64,000 nt of DNA. It comes from Vibrio spartinae. Lineage in GTDB: Bacteria > Pseudomonadota > Gammaproteobacteria > Enterobacterales > Vibrionaceae. Made by a program: the position numbers and the translations under genes. Positions 44,146 through 53,285 of the stretch are shown piece after piece. The notes under the pieces are model-generated. The model saw nothing but the letters and a program-made list of their open reading frames with translations. It had not been told where the DNA came from and searched no databases. Numbering within the stretch: the first letter of the stretch is position 1; every line of letters starts with the position of its first letter. Location of the stretch: the NCBI RefSeq assembly GCF_024347135.1, contig NZ_AP024907.1:239001-303000 (forward strand). Direction: 5' to 3'.

Positions 44146-46260
44146 TTAGCTGCGTTTGCGTCGGACTTTCAGTGCATGAGGCATCACGCGGATTTTTCGC
44201 ATGATCCCTGCAAGATGAACCCGATCTTTGGTGGTCAGGAGTACCGTGATGGTGTACAGACGTCCGTCTCTTTCTTCGGTCGAGATGCCATGAATATTGG
44301 AGCCCGTATGGGAAATGACATTAGTCAGTTCTGCCAACGCACCCTGATGATTCTGCATGTCGATTTTCAGTTCAGTAATGAATTCCTGCTCATAGTCATT
44401 TGACCATTCGACGGCCATATATCTTTCAGGCTCACGTTGGTAACCACGAACATTGGCACAGGTTTCACGGTGAACGACAAGACCTCTTCCCGGAGAAATA
44501 TGCGCCACAATATGATCATCGGGAATCGGGTGACAGCATTTGGCAAAATTCAGCAGAATCCCGTCGGCTCCGCGGATTGGCAGTTTTCGTTTCGGTCTGT
44601 TGTTCTCATTGACGGCCATGCCATCGGTATTGCCCAGTAAACGCCGGGCAATCACAATACTCATCAGTTCACCTAAACCAATCGCTGCCAGCATATCGTC
44701 CAGTTGTTCCATTTTTAGTTCCGTGAGAACTTTCTGGATAATCTCTGGAGCAATACTATTGATAGTTTGTTCACCCAAAGCATGGTTAAGCAAGCGTCGT
44801 CCCAAGGTGATAGATTCTTCCTTGCGCATGGTTTTTAGCACCTGACGAATCTTTGTCCGAGCTCGGGAGGTGACGACATAATTGAGCCATGCCGCGTTCG
44901 GACGAGCGCCCGGAGCACTGATGATTTCGACGGTTTGTCCGTTCTTTAAGGATTTACTCAGTGGGTATGGATTCCGGTCTACCCGGGCGCCGACACAGGT
45001 ATTGCCGACATCGGTGTGCACCGCATAGGCAAAATCAACTGCGGTTGCGTCTGCCGGGAGTTCGACAATCCGTCCTTTCGGTGTAAATACGTAAATCTCA
45101 TCCGGGAATAAATCAGATTTGACGTTTTCAATGAATTCAAATGAGTTCCCAGCGCTTTGCTGCAGTTCCAACAGGCTTTGCATCCACCGTTGTGCTTTGA
45201 CTTGAGCGGTGGTTCCGGTGCGTTCCCCGTTGCCTTTGTAAGACCAGTGTGCTGCCACACCTTTGTCCGCCATTTGATCCATGTCGTCGGTTCGGATTTG
45301 AACTTCCACCGGTACACCATGCGGGCCGACCATTGAGGTATGAATTGACTGATAGCCGTTAGCTTTCGGTACGGCGATATAATCTTTAATGCGTCCCGGA
45401 CGAGGTTTATACAGGCTGTGGACCTGACCAAGTACCCGATAACATGTGTCCGCGGTATCGACAATAATCCGGAAGGCGTAGATATCCATAATACTATGGA
45501 AGCGCTGCTCTTTAGTTTTCATCTTGTTATAGATAGAAAACAGATTCTTTTCGCGTCCCACCACTTTGGCGGTCAGGCCAACGTCTTTCAGGCGGCCTTC
45601 AATCTCGGTATGGATACGCTGGATCATCTCTTTACGATTCCCTCGTGCCGATTTGACAACATTTTTCAGCACGCGGTAGCGATTGGGGTAAAGTGCCTCA
45701 AAGCCAAGCTCTTCGAGCTCTACTTTGATATTGTGAATCCCGAGGCGGTGGGCGAGTGGCGCATAGATTTCTAGCGTTTCTCTGGCGATGCGGCGTTTCT
45801 TGTCTGGACGAAGCGCACCGAGAGTTCGCATGTTATGGGTCCGGTCGGACAGTTTGATCAGGATGACGCGGATATCCTGAACCATGGCCAGCACCATTTT
45901 GCGGAAGTTTTCCGCTTGTGCTTCTTTGCGATCACGAAATTTTAATTTGTCGAGCTTTGAAACCCCGTCAACAAGTTCGGCAACAGCGGTACCGAATTTG
46001 GTCTCTAATTCTTCTTTCGCGACCTCTGTATCTTCGATGACATCGTGGAGGAGTGCCGCTTGCAACGTTTCCAAATCCAAACGCATTTCTGCCAGAATTC
46101 GGGCCACTGCGACCGGATGTATAATATAAGGTTCTCCGCTGGAACGTGTCTGACCCTCGTGAGCATCTCTCGCGACGACATAAGAGTGACGTAGAGCCTC
46201 AATTTGAGGCTCTGTCAGATATTCCTGGGCAACGGCTTTGAGGCTATCGAATAGATACAA
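44146..46260 (-). CDS. spoT: Bifunctional (p)ppGpp synthetase/hydrolase SpoT
   Basis: 704 residues. The N-terminal HD hydrolase domain has the metal motif LLHDVIEDT and the later LSDRTHNMRTL. The synthetase domain has KPRPGRIKDYIAVPKANGYQS. A TGS domain (VFTPKGRIVELP), a zinc-finger-like helical part and a C-terminal ACT domain follow. An intact HD signature marks it as SpoT, not RelA. The rpoZ-spoT order matches enteric bacteria, and it lies 34 bases after rpoZ. Confidence 0.97.
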   Translation of the reverse strand: MYLFDSLKAVAQEYLTEPQIEALRHSYVVARDAHEGQTRSSGEPYIIHPVAVARILAEMRLDLETLQAALLHDVIEDTEVAKEELETKFGTAVAELVDGVSKLDKLKFRDRKEAQAENFRKMVLAMVQDIRVILIKLSDRTHNMRTLGALRPDKKRRIARETLEIYAPLAHRLGIHNIKVELEELGFEALYPNRYRVLKNVVKSARGNRKEMIQRIHTEIEGRLKDVGLTAKVVGREKNLFSIYNKMKTKEQRFHSIMDIYAFRIIVDTADTCYRVLGQVHSLYKPRPGRIKDYIAVPKANGYQSIHTSMVGPHGVPVEVQIRTDDMDQMADKGVAAHWSYKGNGERTGTTAQVKAQRWMQSLLELQQSAGNSFEFIENVKSDLFPDEIYVFTPKGRIVELPADATAVDFAYAVHTDVGNTCVGARVDRNPYPLSKSLKNGQTVEIISAPGARPNAAWLNYVVTSRARTKIRQVLKTMRKEESITLGRRLLNHALGEQTINSIAPEIIQKVLTELKMEQLDDMLAAIGLGELMSIVIARRLLGNTDGMAVNENNRPKRKLPIRGADGILLNFAKCCHPIPDDHIVAHISPGRGLVVHRETCANVRGYQREPERYMAVEWSNDYEQEFITELKIDMQNHQGALAELTNVISHTGSNIHGISTEERDGRLYTITVLLTTKDRVHLAGIMRKIRVMPHALKVRRKRS

Positions 46261-46294
46261 ATTTTAGGCCCGTATGTTGTGTTACCTGCAAAAA

Positions 46295-46567
46295 TTAACG
46301 GTTATGAGCGATACTGCTCACTGCTGCCAATTCTGCGGCTTCTTGTTCTTGTTGCTCTTGACGCTCACGAGCATCAAGCACGTCTTTTGTGATCAAACCG
46401 TCTTCAATTTCGCGTAGTGCGATAACGGTCGTTTTATCGTTTTCTTCTGGCACCAGTGAATCTTTTCCACCTGTTTGCATTTGACGAGCGCGGCGGGCCG
46501 CAATAAGGACCAAATCGAAACGGTTACCAACTTTTTCAACTGCGTCTTGAACAGTTACGCGTGCCAT
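46295..46567 (-). CDS. rpoZ: RNA polymerase omega subunit
   Basis: 90 residues starting [21 protein letters not shown], with [12 protein letters not shown] and [12 protein letters not shown], the omega signature. It helps fold beta-prime and forms part of a ppGpp site, which fits its operon with spoT. The last residues are Gln/Glu/Ala-rich as in relatives. Confidence 0.97.
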   Translation of the reverse strand: MARVTVQDAVEKVGNRFDLVLIAARRARQMQTGGKDSLVPEENDKTTVIALREIEDGLITKDVLDARERQEQQEQEAAELAAVSSIAHNR

Positions 46568-46663
46568 GAGAACTCCAACTTGTTAATAAAAATCTATAAA
46601 TGACCAGAAATTATACAACTGAACGGAATGAATTGTAAACTTCATGAGGTATCACGTCGGCAT

Positions 46664-47734
<1,071 letters not shown>

Positions 47735-49018
47735 ATGAAAAAAATGAAGTTGACCACCAAAATCTTCATTGGTCTTGCCGCCGGGGTCGCAGTTGGATTG
47801 CTTCTGCAAGGAACACCGGATATTGCGAATACTTATATTAAACCCATCGGAACGCTATTCATCAACCTGATCAAAATGCTAATCGTCCCTTTAGTATTTT
47901 CATCGTTAATTGTTGGTGCCGCCAGTATTGGTGATATTAAAACACTGGGAAGAATCGGAGGAAAAACACTTAGTTACTATCTGTTAACAACCGCTTTTGC
48001 TGTGACGATTGGTCTATGTTTAGCAACCGTCTTGACACCGGGTGCAGGATTGAGCATTCCGATCAGTGGTACGAGTAAAGCCGTAGAAAGTGTCAGTCTG
48101 GTGGATACATTTTTAAATATTATCCCTAAGAACCCACTAAAAGGACTTGTTGAAGGCAATATGCTACAGATTATTGCTTTCGCTTTATTTCTTGGAATGG
48201 GAGCGACGTCTCTTCCGGAAAATAAAGCACAGCCATTCATTTCGTTTTTCGAAAGTGTGGCTGAAATTATGTATAAAATTACCGGCTTTATTATGTCACT
48301 AGCACCTTATGGTGTATTTGGCCTGATTGTCCCTGTTGTTGCCTCAAATGGTGCCGCTGTCCTGATTCCTTTGATTAAGGTGATTGGAGCGGTATATGTC
48401 GGCTGCATTATACAGATGGTGTTTGTCTATGCCGTGACCGTCAAAGGATTTGCGGGCATTTCGCCATTACGGTTCATGAAAGGTATTCTACCTGCGGCTG
48501 CCACAGCGTTTAGTACGTCTAGCAGCTCCGGCACGTTGCCTGTCAGTATCCGGACGATTAAGGAAAATTTCGGCGTATCGGACAAAATAGCAAGTTTTGT
48601 TCTGCCATTAGGGGCGACCATCAATATGGGAGGAACATCTCTTTATCAAGGGGTGTGTGCACTCTTTATTGCTCAGGTTTATGGCATCGATTTAACCTTC
48701 GCACAAATGGGAACTATCATTCTGACGGCAACGTTAGGCGCGATTGGGACCGCTGGTGTTCCCGGTGGTGGCTTAATCATGCTATCCATTGTTTTAACGT
48801 CAGTGGGACTGCCGTTAGAAGGTTTAACTCTTATCGCGGGAATCGATCGCATACTGGATATGGCAAGAACATCGATTAACGTGATTGGCGATCTGGCTGC
48901 ATCGATTGTGGTCGGTGCTTCAGAAAAAGAAATTCAGAATCCTCAAGGACAAGAGCAAACATCTAAACAAGGAAGAGAACGAGAACAGGAAGTGGGATCA
49001 GCAACTTCACTTTCATAA
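47735..49018 (+). CDS. Dicarboxylate/amino acid:cation symporter (DAACS family)
   Basis: 427 residues, about eight helices plus re-entrant hairpins. Key blocks are KMLIVPLVFSSLIVGAASIGD, the serine-rich hairpin AFSTSSSSGTLPVS, the substrate region LPLGATINMGGTSLYQG and the second hairpin GTAGVPGGG. It imports glutamate, aspartate or C4-dicarboxylates with Na+ or H+. The ATG at 47735 has GAGGA six bases upstream; an in-frame ATG at 47723 overlaps that site and is rejected. The C-terminal tail is unusually rich in Gln and Glu. Confidence 0.9.
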   Translation: MKKMKLTTKIFIGLAAGVAVGLLLQGTPDIANTYIKPIGTLFINLIKMLIVPLVFSSLIVGAASIGDIKTLGRIGGKTLSYYLLTTAFAVTIGLCLATVLTPGAGLSIPISGTSKAVESVSLVDTFLNIIPKNPLKGLVEGNMLQIIAFALFLGMGATSLPENKAQPFISFFESVAEIMYKITGFIMSLAPYGVFGLIVPVVASNGAAVLIPLIKVIGAVYVGCIIQMVFVYAVTVKGFAGISPLRFMKGILPAAATAFSTSSSSGTLPVSIRTIKENFGVSDKIASFVLPLGATINMGGTSLYQGVCALFIAQVYGIDLTFAQMGTIILTATLGAIGTAGVPGGGLIMLSIVLTSVGLPLEGLTLIAGIDRILDMARTSINVIGDLAASIVVGASEKEIQNPQGQEQTSKQGREREQEVGSATSLS

Positions 49019-49200
49019 TCATCTTATCTCTGTCCCCTGCATAGACCTACCTGCGCAGGGGCTGATTGCTACAGTCAAGACATCGCCCGTCTTTGTCTGC
49101 TTTCACTAAAAAATGTTCCGGTTTGTCCGTTAGGATGAGCCGGAATATTCCTTTTAAACCTCACGATGCTTTTCTTTCTTTTTGACTTCATTTATCCATC

Positions 49201-49228
49201 TTGCACTCATGCGTTGTTGCTGTATAAT
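49201..49228 (+). promoter_or_regulatory. Promoter of yhhQ
   Basis: TTGCAC, a 16-base spacer and a perfect TATAAT. It predicts a start near 49235 and so a leader of about 105 bases containing the riboswitch below. Confidence 0.75.
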
Positions 49229-49233
49229 TCGCC

Positions 49234-49263
49234 CTCTTTTTGAGCCGATGGGATCAAAAAGAG
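49234..49263 (+). repeat. Hairpin at the 5' end of the yhhQ leader
   Basis: CTCTTTTTGA pairs perfectly with TCAAAAAGAG around a ten-base loop, placed at the predicted transcript start. It may protect the 5' end of the leader RNA. It is not followed by a T-run. Confidence 0.5.
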
Positions 49264-49298
49264 CACAGAATCGGGGCCATTTGCCTCAAATGAATATA

Positions 49299-49333
49299 TT
49301 TGGGTTCCCTCACCCCAAACCAAAAGAAAAAGG
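49299..49333 (+). ncRNA. preQ1-I type riboswitch controlling yhhQ
   Basis: TTTGGG (49299-49304), loop TTCCCTCAC, then CCCAAA (49314-49319) form the single P1 stem. An A-rich tail follows, ending AAAAAGG. Loop CCCT can pair with AGG in the tail, giving the H-type pseudoknot of preQ1-I aptamers, with a C just before the 3' P1 strand as in known examples. The paired AGG is also the ribosome site, six bases before the ATG, so preQ1 would block translation. The downstream gene, a queuosine-precursor transporter, is the expected target. Confidence 0.78.
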
Positions 49334-49339
49334 TAGAAC

Positions 49340-50011
49340 ATGAGTATTTTCACCATTGCACAGCAGCGCAAAGCGCTGAGTTTCCTGATTTTATTTCACT
49401 TACTGATTATTGCTTCCAGTAATTATTTAGTGCAGATCCCCTTTACCGTGATGGGGTATCACACGACTTGGGGAGCATTTACATTCCCGTTTATTTTTCT
49501 CGCGACTGATTTGACTGTCAGGATCTTTGGCGCCTCACTGGCCCGACGAATTATCTTTTTAGTCATGTTCCCAGCTTTGGCCGTCTCATATCTCTTGTCA
49601 GTCTTGTTCTTTCAAGGCCATTTTCAAGGCGTTGCACCATTAGGTCAGATCAACTGGTTTGTGGCTCGGATTGCGATTGCCAGTTTTATGGCTTACCTGT
49701 TAGGGCAAGTGATGGATGTTCAGGTCTTTAACCGTTTACGCCAACTCAAACAGTGGTGGGTTGCGCCCACATGTTCAACACTGTTTGGCAATGCGCTGGA
49801 TACAGTGGCCTTTTTTGGCATTGCTTTCTACCAAAGCCCTGATCCATTTATGGCACAACACTGGCAGGAAATCGCAATGGTTGATTATGGCTTTAAATTG
49901 GTGATCAGTTTAGGACTGTTCGTGCCGATGTATGGCGTATTACTGAACTATCTGGCGAGTCGGATTACTGCAACTAACCCGAATTTTTCACTGACAACTG
50001 CGAAAGCTTAA
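49340..50011 (+). CDS. yhhQ: Queuosine precursor transporter YhhQ (VUT family)
   Basis: 223 residues with six to seven membrane helices. LIIASSNYLVQIPFT, TFPFIFLATDLTVRIFG and GNALDTVAFFGIAFY are YhhQ blocks; the FxxTDL region is conserved in 7-cyano-7-deazaguanine (preQ0/preQ1) importers. It supplies the base for queuosine tRNA modification. The likely preQ1 aptamer overlapping its ribosome site supports this role. Confidence 0.92.
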   Translation: MSIFTIAQQRKALSFLILFHLLIIASSNYLVQIPFTVMGYHTTWGAFTFPFIFLATDLTVRIFGASLARRIIFLVMFPALAVSYLLSVLFFQGHFQGVAPLGQINWFVARIAIASFMAYLLGQVMDVQVFNRLRQLKQWWVAPTCSTLFGNALDTVAFFGIAFYQSPDPFMAQHWQEIAMVDYGFKLVISLGLFVPMYGVLLNYLASRITATNPNFSLTTAKA

Positions 50012-50039
50012 AGTCGCTGTGATGATAGGGGACGAAGAG

Positions 50040-50076
50040 AGAAGTGACCCGATATGCTTCGAGTCACTTCTGTTTT
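50040..50076 (+). terminator. yhhQ terminator
   Basis: AGAAGTGAC (50040-50048) pairs with GTCACTTCT (50063-50071), followed by GTTTTAT. It lies between the convergent yhhQ and the acetate symporter gene. Confidence 0.65.
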
Positions 50077-50102
50077 ATCGCTGTTATTCTGTTTTATGAT
50101 GA

Positions 50103-51806
50103 TTAATGGTTATGTGCTGTCCCCGCACCTTTCGGATAGCGAATCGACTCTACCATTTCCTGCACATCATCGGGGACTTCCGCCGTAAATTTATTGACTA
50201 CAATCGCGACCACAAAATTCAGACACATTCCCAATGTTCCGATACCTTCCGGACTGATACCGAACCACCAGTTGTCCGGTGTATTATCTGCCGGATTGAC
50301 GAACTTAAAGTAGATGATGTATGCAGCCGTGAAAAGAATCCCGCAGAGCATTCCTGCAATCGCCCCTTCTTTATTCATCTTCTTATAGAAAATCCCCATG
50401 ATAATCGCCGGGAAGAAGGATGCAGCCGCAAGGCCGAAGGCAAAGGCGACCACCTGCGCCACGAATCCCGGTGGGTTGATTCCCAGATAGCCGGCCCCGA
50501 TGACGGCCAGTGCGGCACCGATCCTCGCTGCGAGTAACTCTTGCCTGTCGGTCATGTCTGGCTTGAAGCCCTTTTTGAGCAAGTCATGTGAGATGGAGGT
50601 CGAGATAACCAGCAGTAGACCTGCGGCCGTCGAAAGTGCAGCAGCCAGACCACCGGCTGCCAGTAAGGCAACGACCCAGTTTGGCAGCTTGGCTAACTCC
50701 GGAGACGCCAGGACGATGATATCTCGGTTGATCTTCACTTCATTACGCGCATCACCCGCATAGAACATACGGCCATCACCATTTTTATCGTCCCATGAGA
50801 CCAATCCGGTATTTTCCCAGTTTTTAAACCAACTTGGTGCATCCGTAGACTGAACGCCCTTCATGTCCGGACCATTGAGCGTATCGATCATGTTTACCCG
50901 GGCAAATGCTGCAACCGCAGGTGCTGTTGTATAGAGCAAGGCAATAAATACCAGTGCCCATCCGGCAGAAATTCGTGCATCAGAGACTTTCGGTACGGTA
51001 AAGAAGCGGATAATGACGTGAGGGAGACCAGCCGTTCCAACCATCAAGGCCGCACAGATAAAGAAGACATCCACCGTACTTTTCGAACCGTCAGTATATG
51101 CGGTAAAGCCCAGTTCTTGGGTTAAACCATCTAATCGATCCAAGAGGTAAGTATCGGTGCCTGAAATGGTTGAACCGAATCCCAGTTGTGGAACCGGTGT
51201 TCCTGTCATCATGAGTGAGGTGAAAATAGCTGGAACCAAGAATGCAAAAATCAGCACACAATATTGGGCGACCTGCGTATAAGTGATGCCCTTCATGCCG
51301 CCCATAACCGCATAGAAGAACACGATTGCCATCCCGATAATAATTCCCATGTTGATATCGACTTCAAGAAAGCGCGCGAAAACGACGCCAACGCCACGCA
51401 TTTGGCCGGCAACATAGGTGAAAGAAACGAAAATGGCACAGAATACAGCAACCATTCGCGCCGTTCGGGAATAATAGCGGTCACCGATAAAATCCGGAAC
51501 TGTAAATTTACCGAACTTTCTAAGATAGGGTGCGAGGCAAAGTGCAAGTAAGACATAACCACCGGTCCAACCCATCAGGTAGACACCGCCGTCATAGCCA
51601 ATAAAAGAAATGATCCCCGCCATAGAAATAAATGATGCCGCAGACATCCAGTCAGCCGCAGTTGCCATCCCGTTCGCCACCGGATGTACACCTCCGCCAG
51701 CGACATAAAATTCACTGGTTGAAGCCGCTCTTGCCCAGATCGCAATTCCGATATACAAGGCAAAGGTCACACCCACGAGGATAAATGTCCAAGTTTGAAT
51801 ATCCAT
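50103..51806 (-). CDS. actP: Sodium:solute (acetate-type) symporter, ActP-like
   Basis: 567 residues, about 13 helices of the SSS family. Blocks include EFYVAGGGVHPVANGMATAADWMSAASF (shortened in use), FVSFTYVAGQMRGVGVVFAR and SHDLLKKGF. It resembles ActP, which imports acetate and other short carboxylates. A long hydrophilic loop near residues 315-365 is common in this subgroup. The small DUF4212 gene 14 bases upstream is its usual partner, distinguishing this from the YjcH-ActP pair of E. coli. Confidence 0.87.
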   Translation of the reverse strand: MDIQTWTFILVGVTFALYIGIAIWARAASTSEFYVAGGGVHPVANGMATAADWMSAASFISMAGIISFIGYDGGVYLMGWTGGYVLLALCLAPYLRKFGKFTVPDFIGDRYYSRTARMVAVFCAIFVSFTYVAGQMRGVGVVFARFLEVDINMGIIIGMAIVFFYAVMGGMKGITYTQVAQYCVLIFAFLVPAIFTSLMMTGTPVPQLGFGSTISGTDTYLLDRLDGLTQELGFTAYTDGSKSTVDVFFICAALMVGTAGLPHVIIRFFTVPKVSDARISAGWALVFIALLYTTAPAVAAFARVNMIDTLNGPDMKGVQSTDAPSWFKNWENTGLVSWDDKNGDGRMFYAGDARNEVKINRDIIVLASPELAKLPNWVVALLAAGGLAAALSTAAGLLLVISTSISHDLLKKGFKPDMTDRQELLAARIGAALAVIGAGYLGINPPGFVAQVVAFAFGLAAASFFPAIIMGIFYKKMNKEGAIAGMLCGILFTAAYIIYFKFVNPADNTPDNWWFGISPEGIGTLGMCLNFVVAIVVNKFTAEVPDDVQEMVESIRYPKGAGTAHNH

Positions 51807-51820
51807 ATGTCACTCCTTCA

Positions 51821-52087
51821 CTAGTCTTCGTGGACGTTATATTTTTTGTCGAGTGCGTTCATTCGCCAGACATAGATGAAAATGAGGGCAACAAAGACAT
51901 AGATCGACCCTTGTTGGGAAAACCAAAAACCGAGCTTGAAACCACCGAATTGAATGGTATTCAGCGTGTCTACAAATAAAACCCCGGCACCGTAAGAAAC
52001 CAGAAACCAAATTGCTAGCAGGGTTCCCATGATTCCCAAATTCTCTTTCCAGTAAGCTTGTGCGTGTTCTGATGATTCAAACGCCAT
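51821..52087 (-). CDS. DUF4212 small membrane subunit of the symporter
   Basis: 88 residues with two membrane helices (about 20-40 and 52-72). WKENLGIMGTLLAIWFLVSYG and FGFWFSQQGSIYVFV-like sequence mark DUF4212. These proteins are encoded next to SSS symporters and are thought to assist them. AAGGAG lies eight bases before the ATG, a strong ribosome site. Confidence 0.88.
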   Translation of the reverse strand: MAFESSEHAQAYWKENLGIMGTLLAIWFLVSYGAGVLFVDTLNTIQFGGFKLGFWFSQQGSIYVFVALIFIYVWRMNALDKKYNVHED

Positions 52088-52416
52088 AGCTGTCTCCTTC
52101 CTGTTATCGGTATATTTGTTAATACAATGTTACGTTTATAAAGTAGCAGCTTGTCATGGTTTGATCTTTGCAACTTTAGTCGCGTTCTGACTTTTATTGG
52201 TATTAATGCATGGGTAGATTTTTATTGAGGTGGGTAAATGTAAAATATATGTTAAATGATGGAGTTGTTAGCCAAAAGTATATACAGCGCACTTCAACGG
52301 AGGTGAGTTGAGATTGAATTGAATGGGAAACTCACTGCAAATCAGGTTCGATAGAAAGGGGGATTGGACTGAAATGTCACAGATGCACAGGTCAGAACGA
52401 TGAACTATAGGGGGGA
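52088..52416. promoter_or_regulatory. Upstream region of the DUF4212-symporter operon
   Basis: 329 non-coding bases between the response regulator stop and the DUF4212 start. It is AT-rich near the DUF4212 gene. It should hold the operon promoter and, if the regulator acts locally, its binding site; no clear -35/-10 pair or palindrome was found. Confidence 0.5.
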
Positions 52417-53046
52417 TCAGTCGTTAATTTCGTTGAGCAGAATCACGGCTTGAGTGCGATTTTTGACGCCGAGTTTGCGAAAAATAGCGGTCATATGGGC
52501 TTTGATGGTTGCTTCGGAAACATTCAACTCATAAGCAATCTGTTTATTGAGTAAACCATCCGATAGCATCCCTAATACTTTATATTGTTGTGGTGTCAAT
52601 GCCGCAATTTTTTCAGCCAAATCATTGCCGGGCTGATTGGTAATAACCAGATCTTCAGGGAAGTATGGGTCACCATTGAGCACTTTATTGAGTGCATTGA
52701 CGAGCGTTCGCATATCACTGGATTTGGGAATGAAGCCGAAAGCACCATGCTTTTTCACCTGTGCAACAACAGCGGGTTCTTCGCTGGCCGATACCACAAC
52801 AATCGGTAAATCCGGATAGGTGTTTTTGAGCTGAATTAAACCCGAGATCCCATTACTGCCCGGCATTTTTAGATCGAGTAAAACCAGATCGGGTTCTGCT
52901 TCTTTTGCCAGAAGGGTAAGCAGTGCATCGAGTGTATCGGCTTCTTGTAGATTGGCACCGCTTACCGCCATATGCACTGATTGAAATAGTGCATTACGGA
53001 AGAGAGGGTGATCATCTGCAATGATAATGGTGTAGGTCGCGTCCAT
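52417..53046 (-). CDS. NarL/LuxR-type response regulator (CrbR-like)
   Basis: 209 residues. The receiver domain has DDH at residues 11-13 and the phosphoacceptor Asp58 in LVLLDLKMPGSNG. The LuxR-type helix-turn-helix reads LTPQQYKVLGMLSDGLLNKQIA and VSEATIKAHMTAIFRKLGV. No kinase gene is adjacent. In V. cholerae a regulator of this kind, CrbR, works with the distant symporter-kinase CrbS to switch on acetate use; the neighbouring ActP-like operon makes that identity likely but unproven. Confidence 0.82.
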   Translation of the reverse strand: MDATYTIIIADDHPLFRNALFQSVHMAVSGANLQEADTLDALLTLLAKEAEPDLVLLDLKMPGSNGISGLIQLKNTYPDLPIVVVSASEEPAVVAQVKKHGAFGFIPKSSDMRTLVNALNKVLNGDPYFPEDLVITNQPGNDLAEKIAALTPQQYKVLGMLSDGLLNKQIAYELNVSEATIKAHMTAIFRKLGVKNRTQAVILLNEIND

Positions 53047-53285
53047 TACAATTCATATGTTTACAAGTTATTAACCAAATTATTGTTCCGTTTATAGTTT
53101 TGAACAATATCGGAGCACGAAAACTCTGAACTCTATCCCCTTTTTTGTATACATCTGTGCGCATTGTTCCCCGATTGTATGCTGATACATCAATCGTGTG
53201 ATCTCGGTTTCCTTTATGGGCTGGAAGGATACAGCGTTCTCAGCATCGCTGACTGGTGTCGTTTTTACCAACCGGATAGAGTGCG

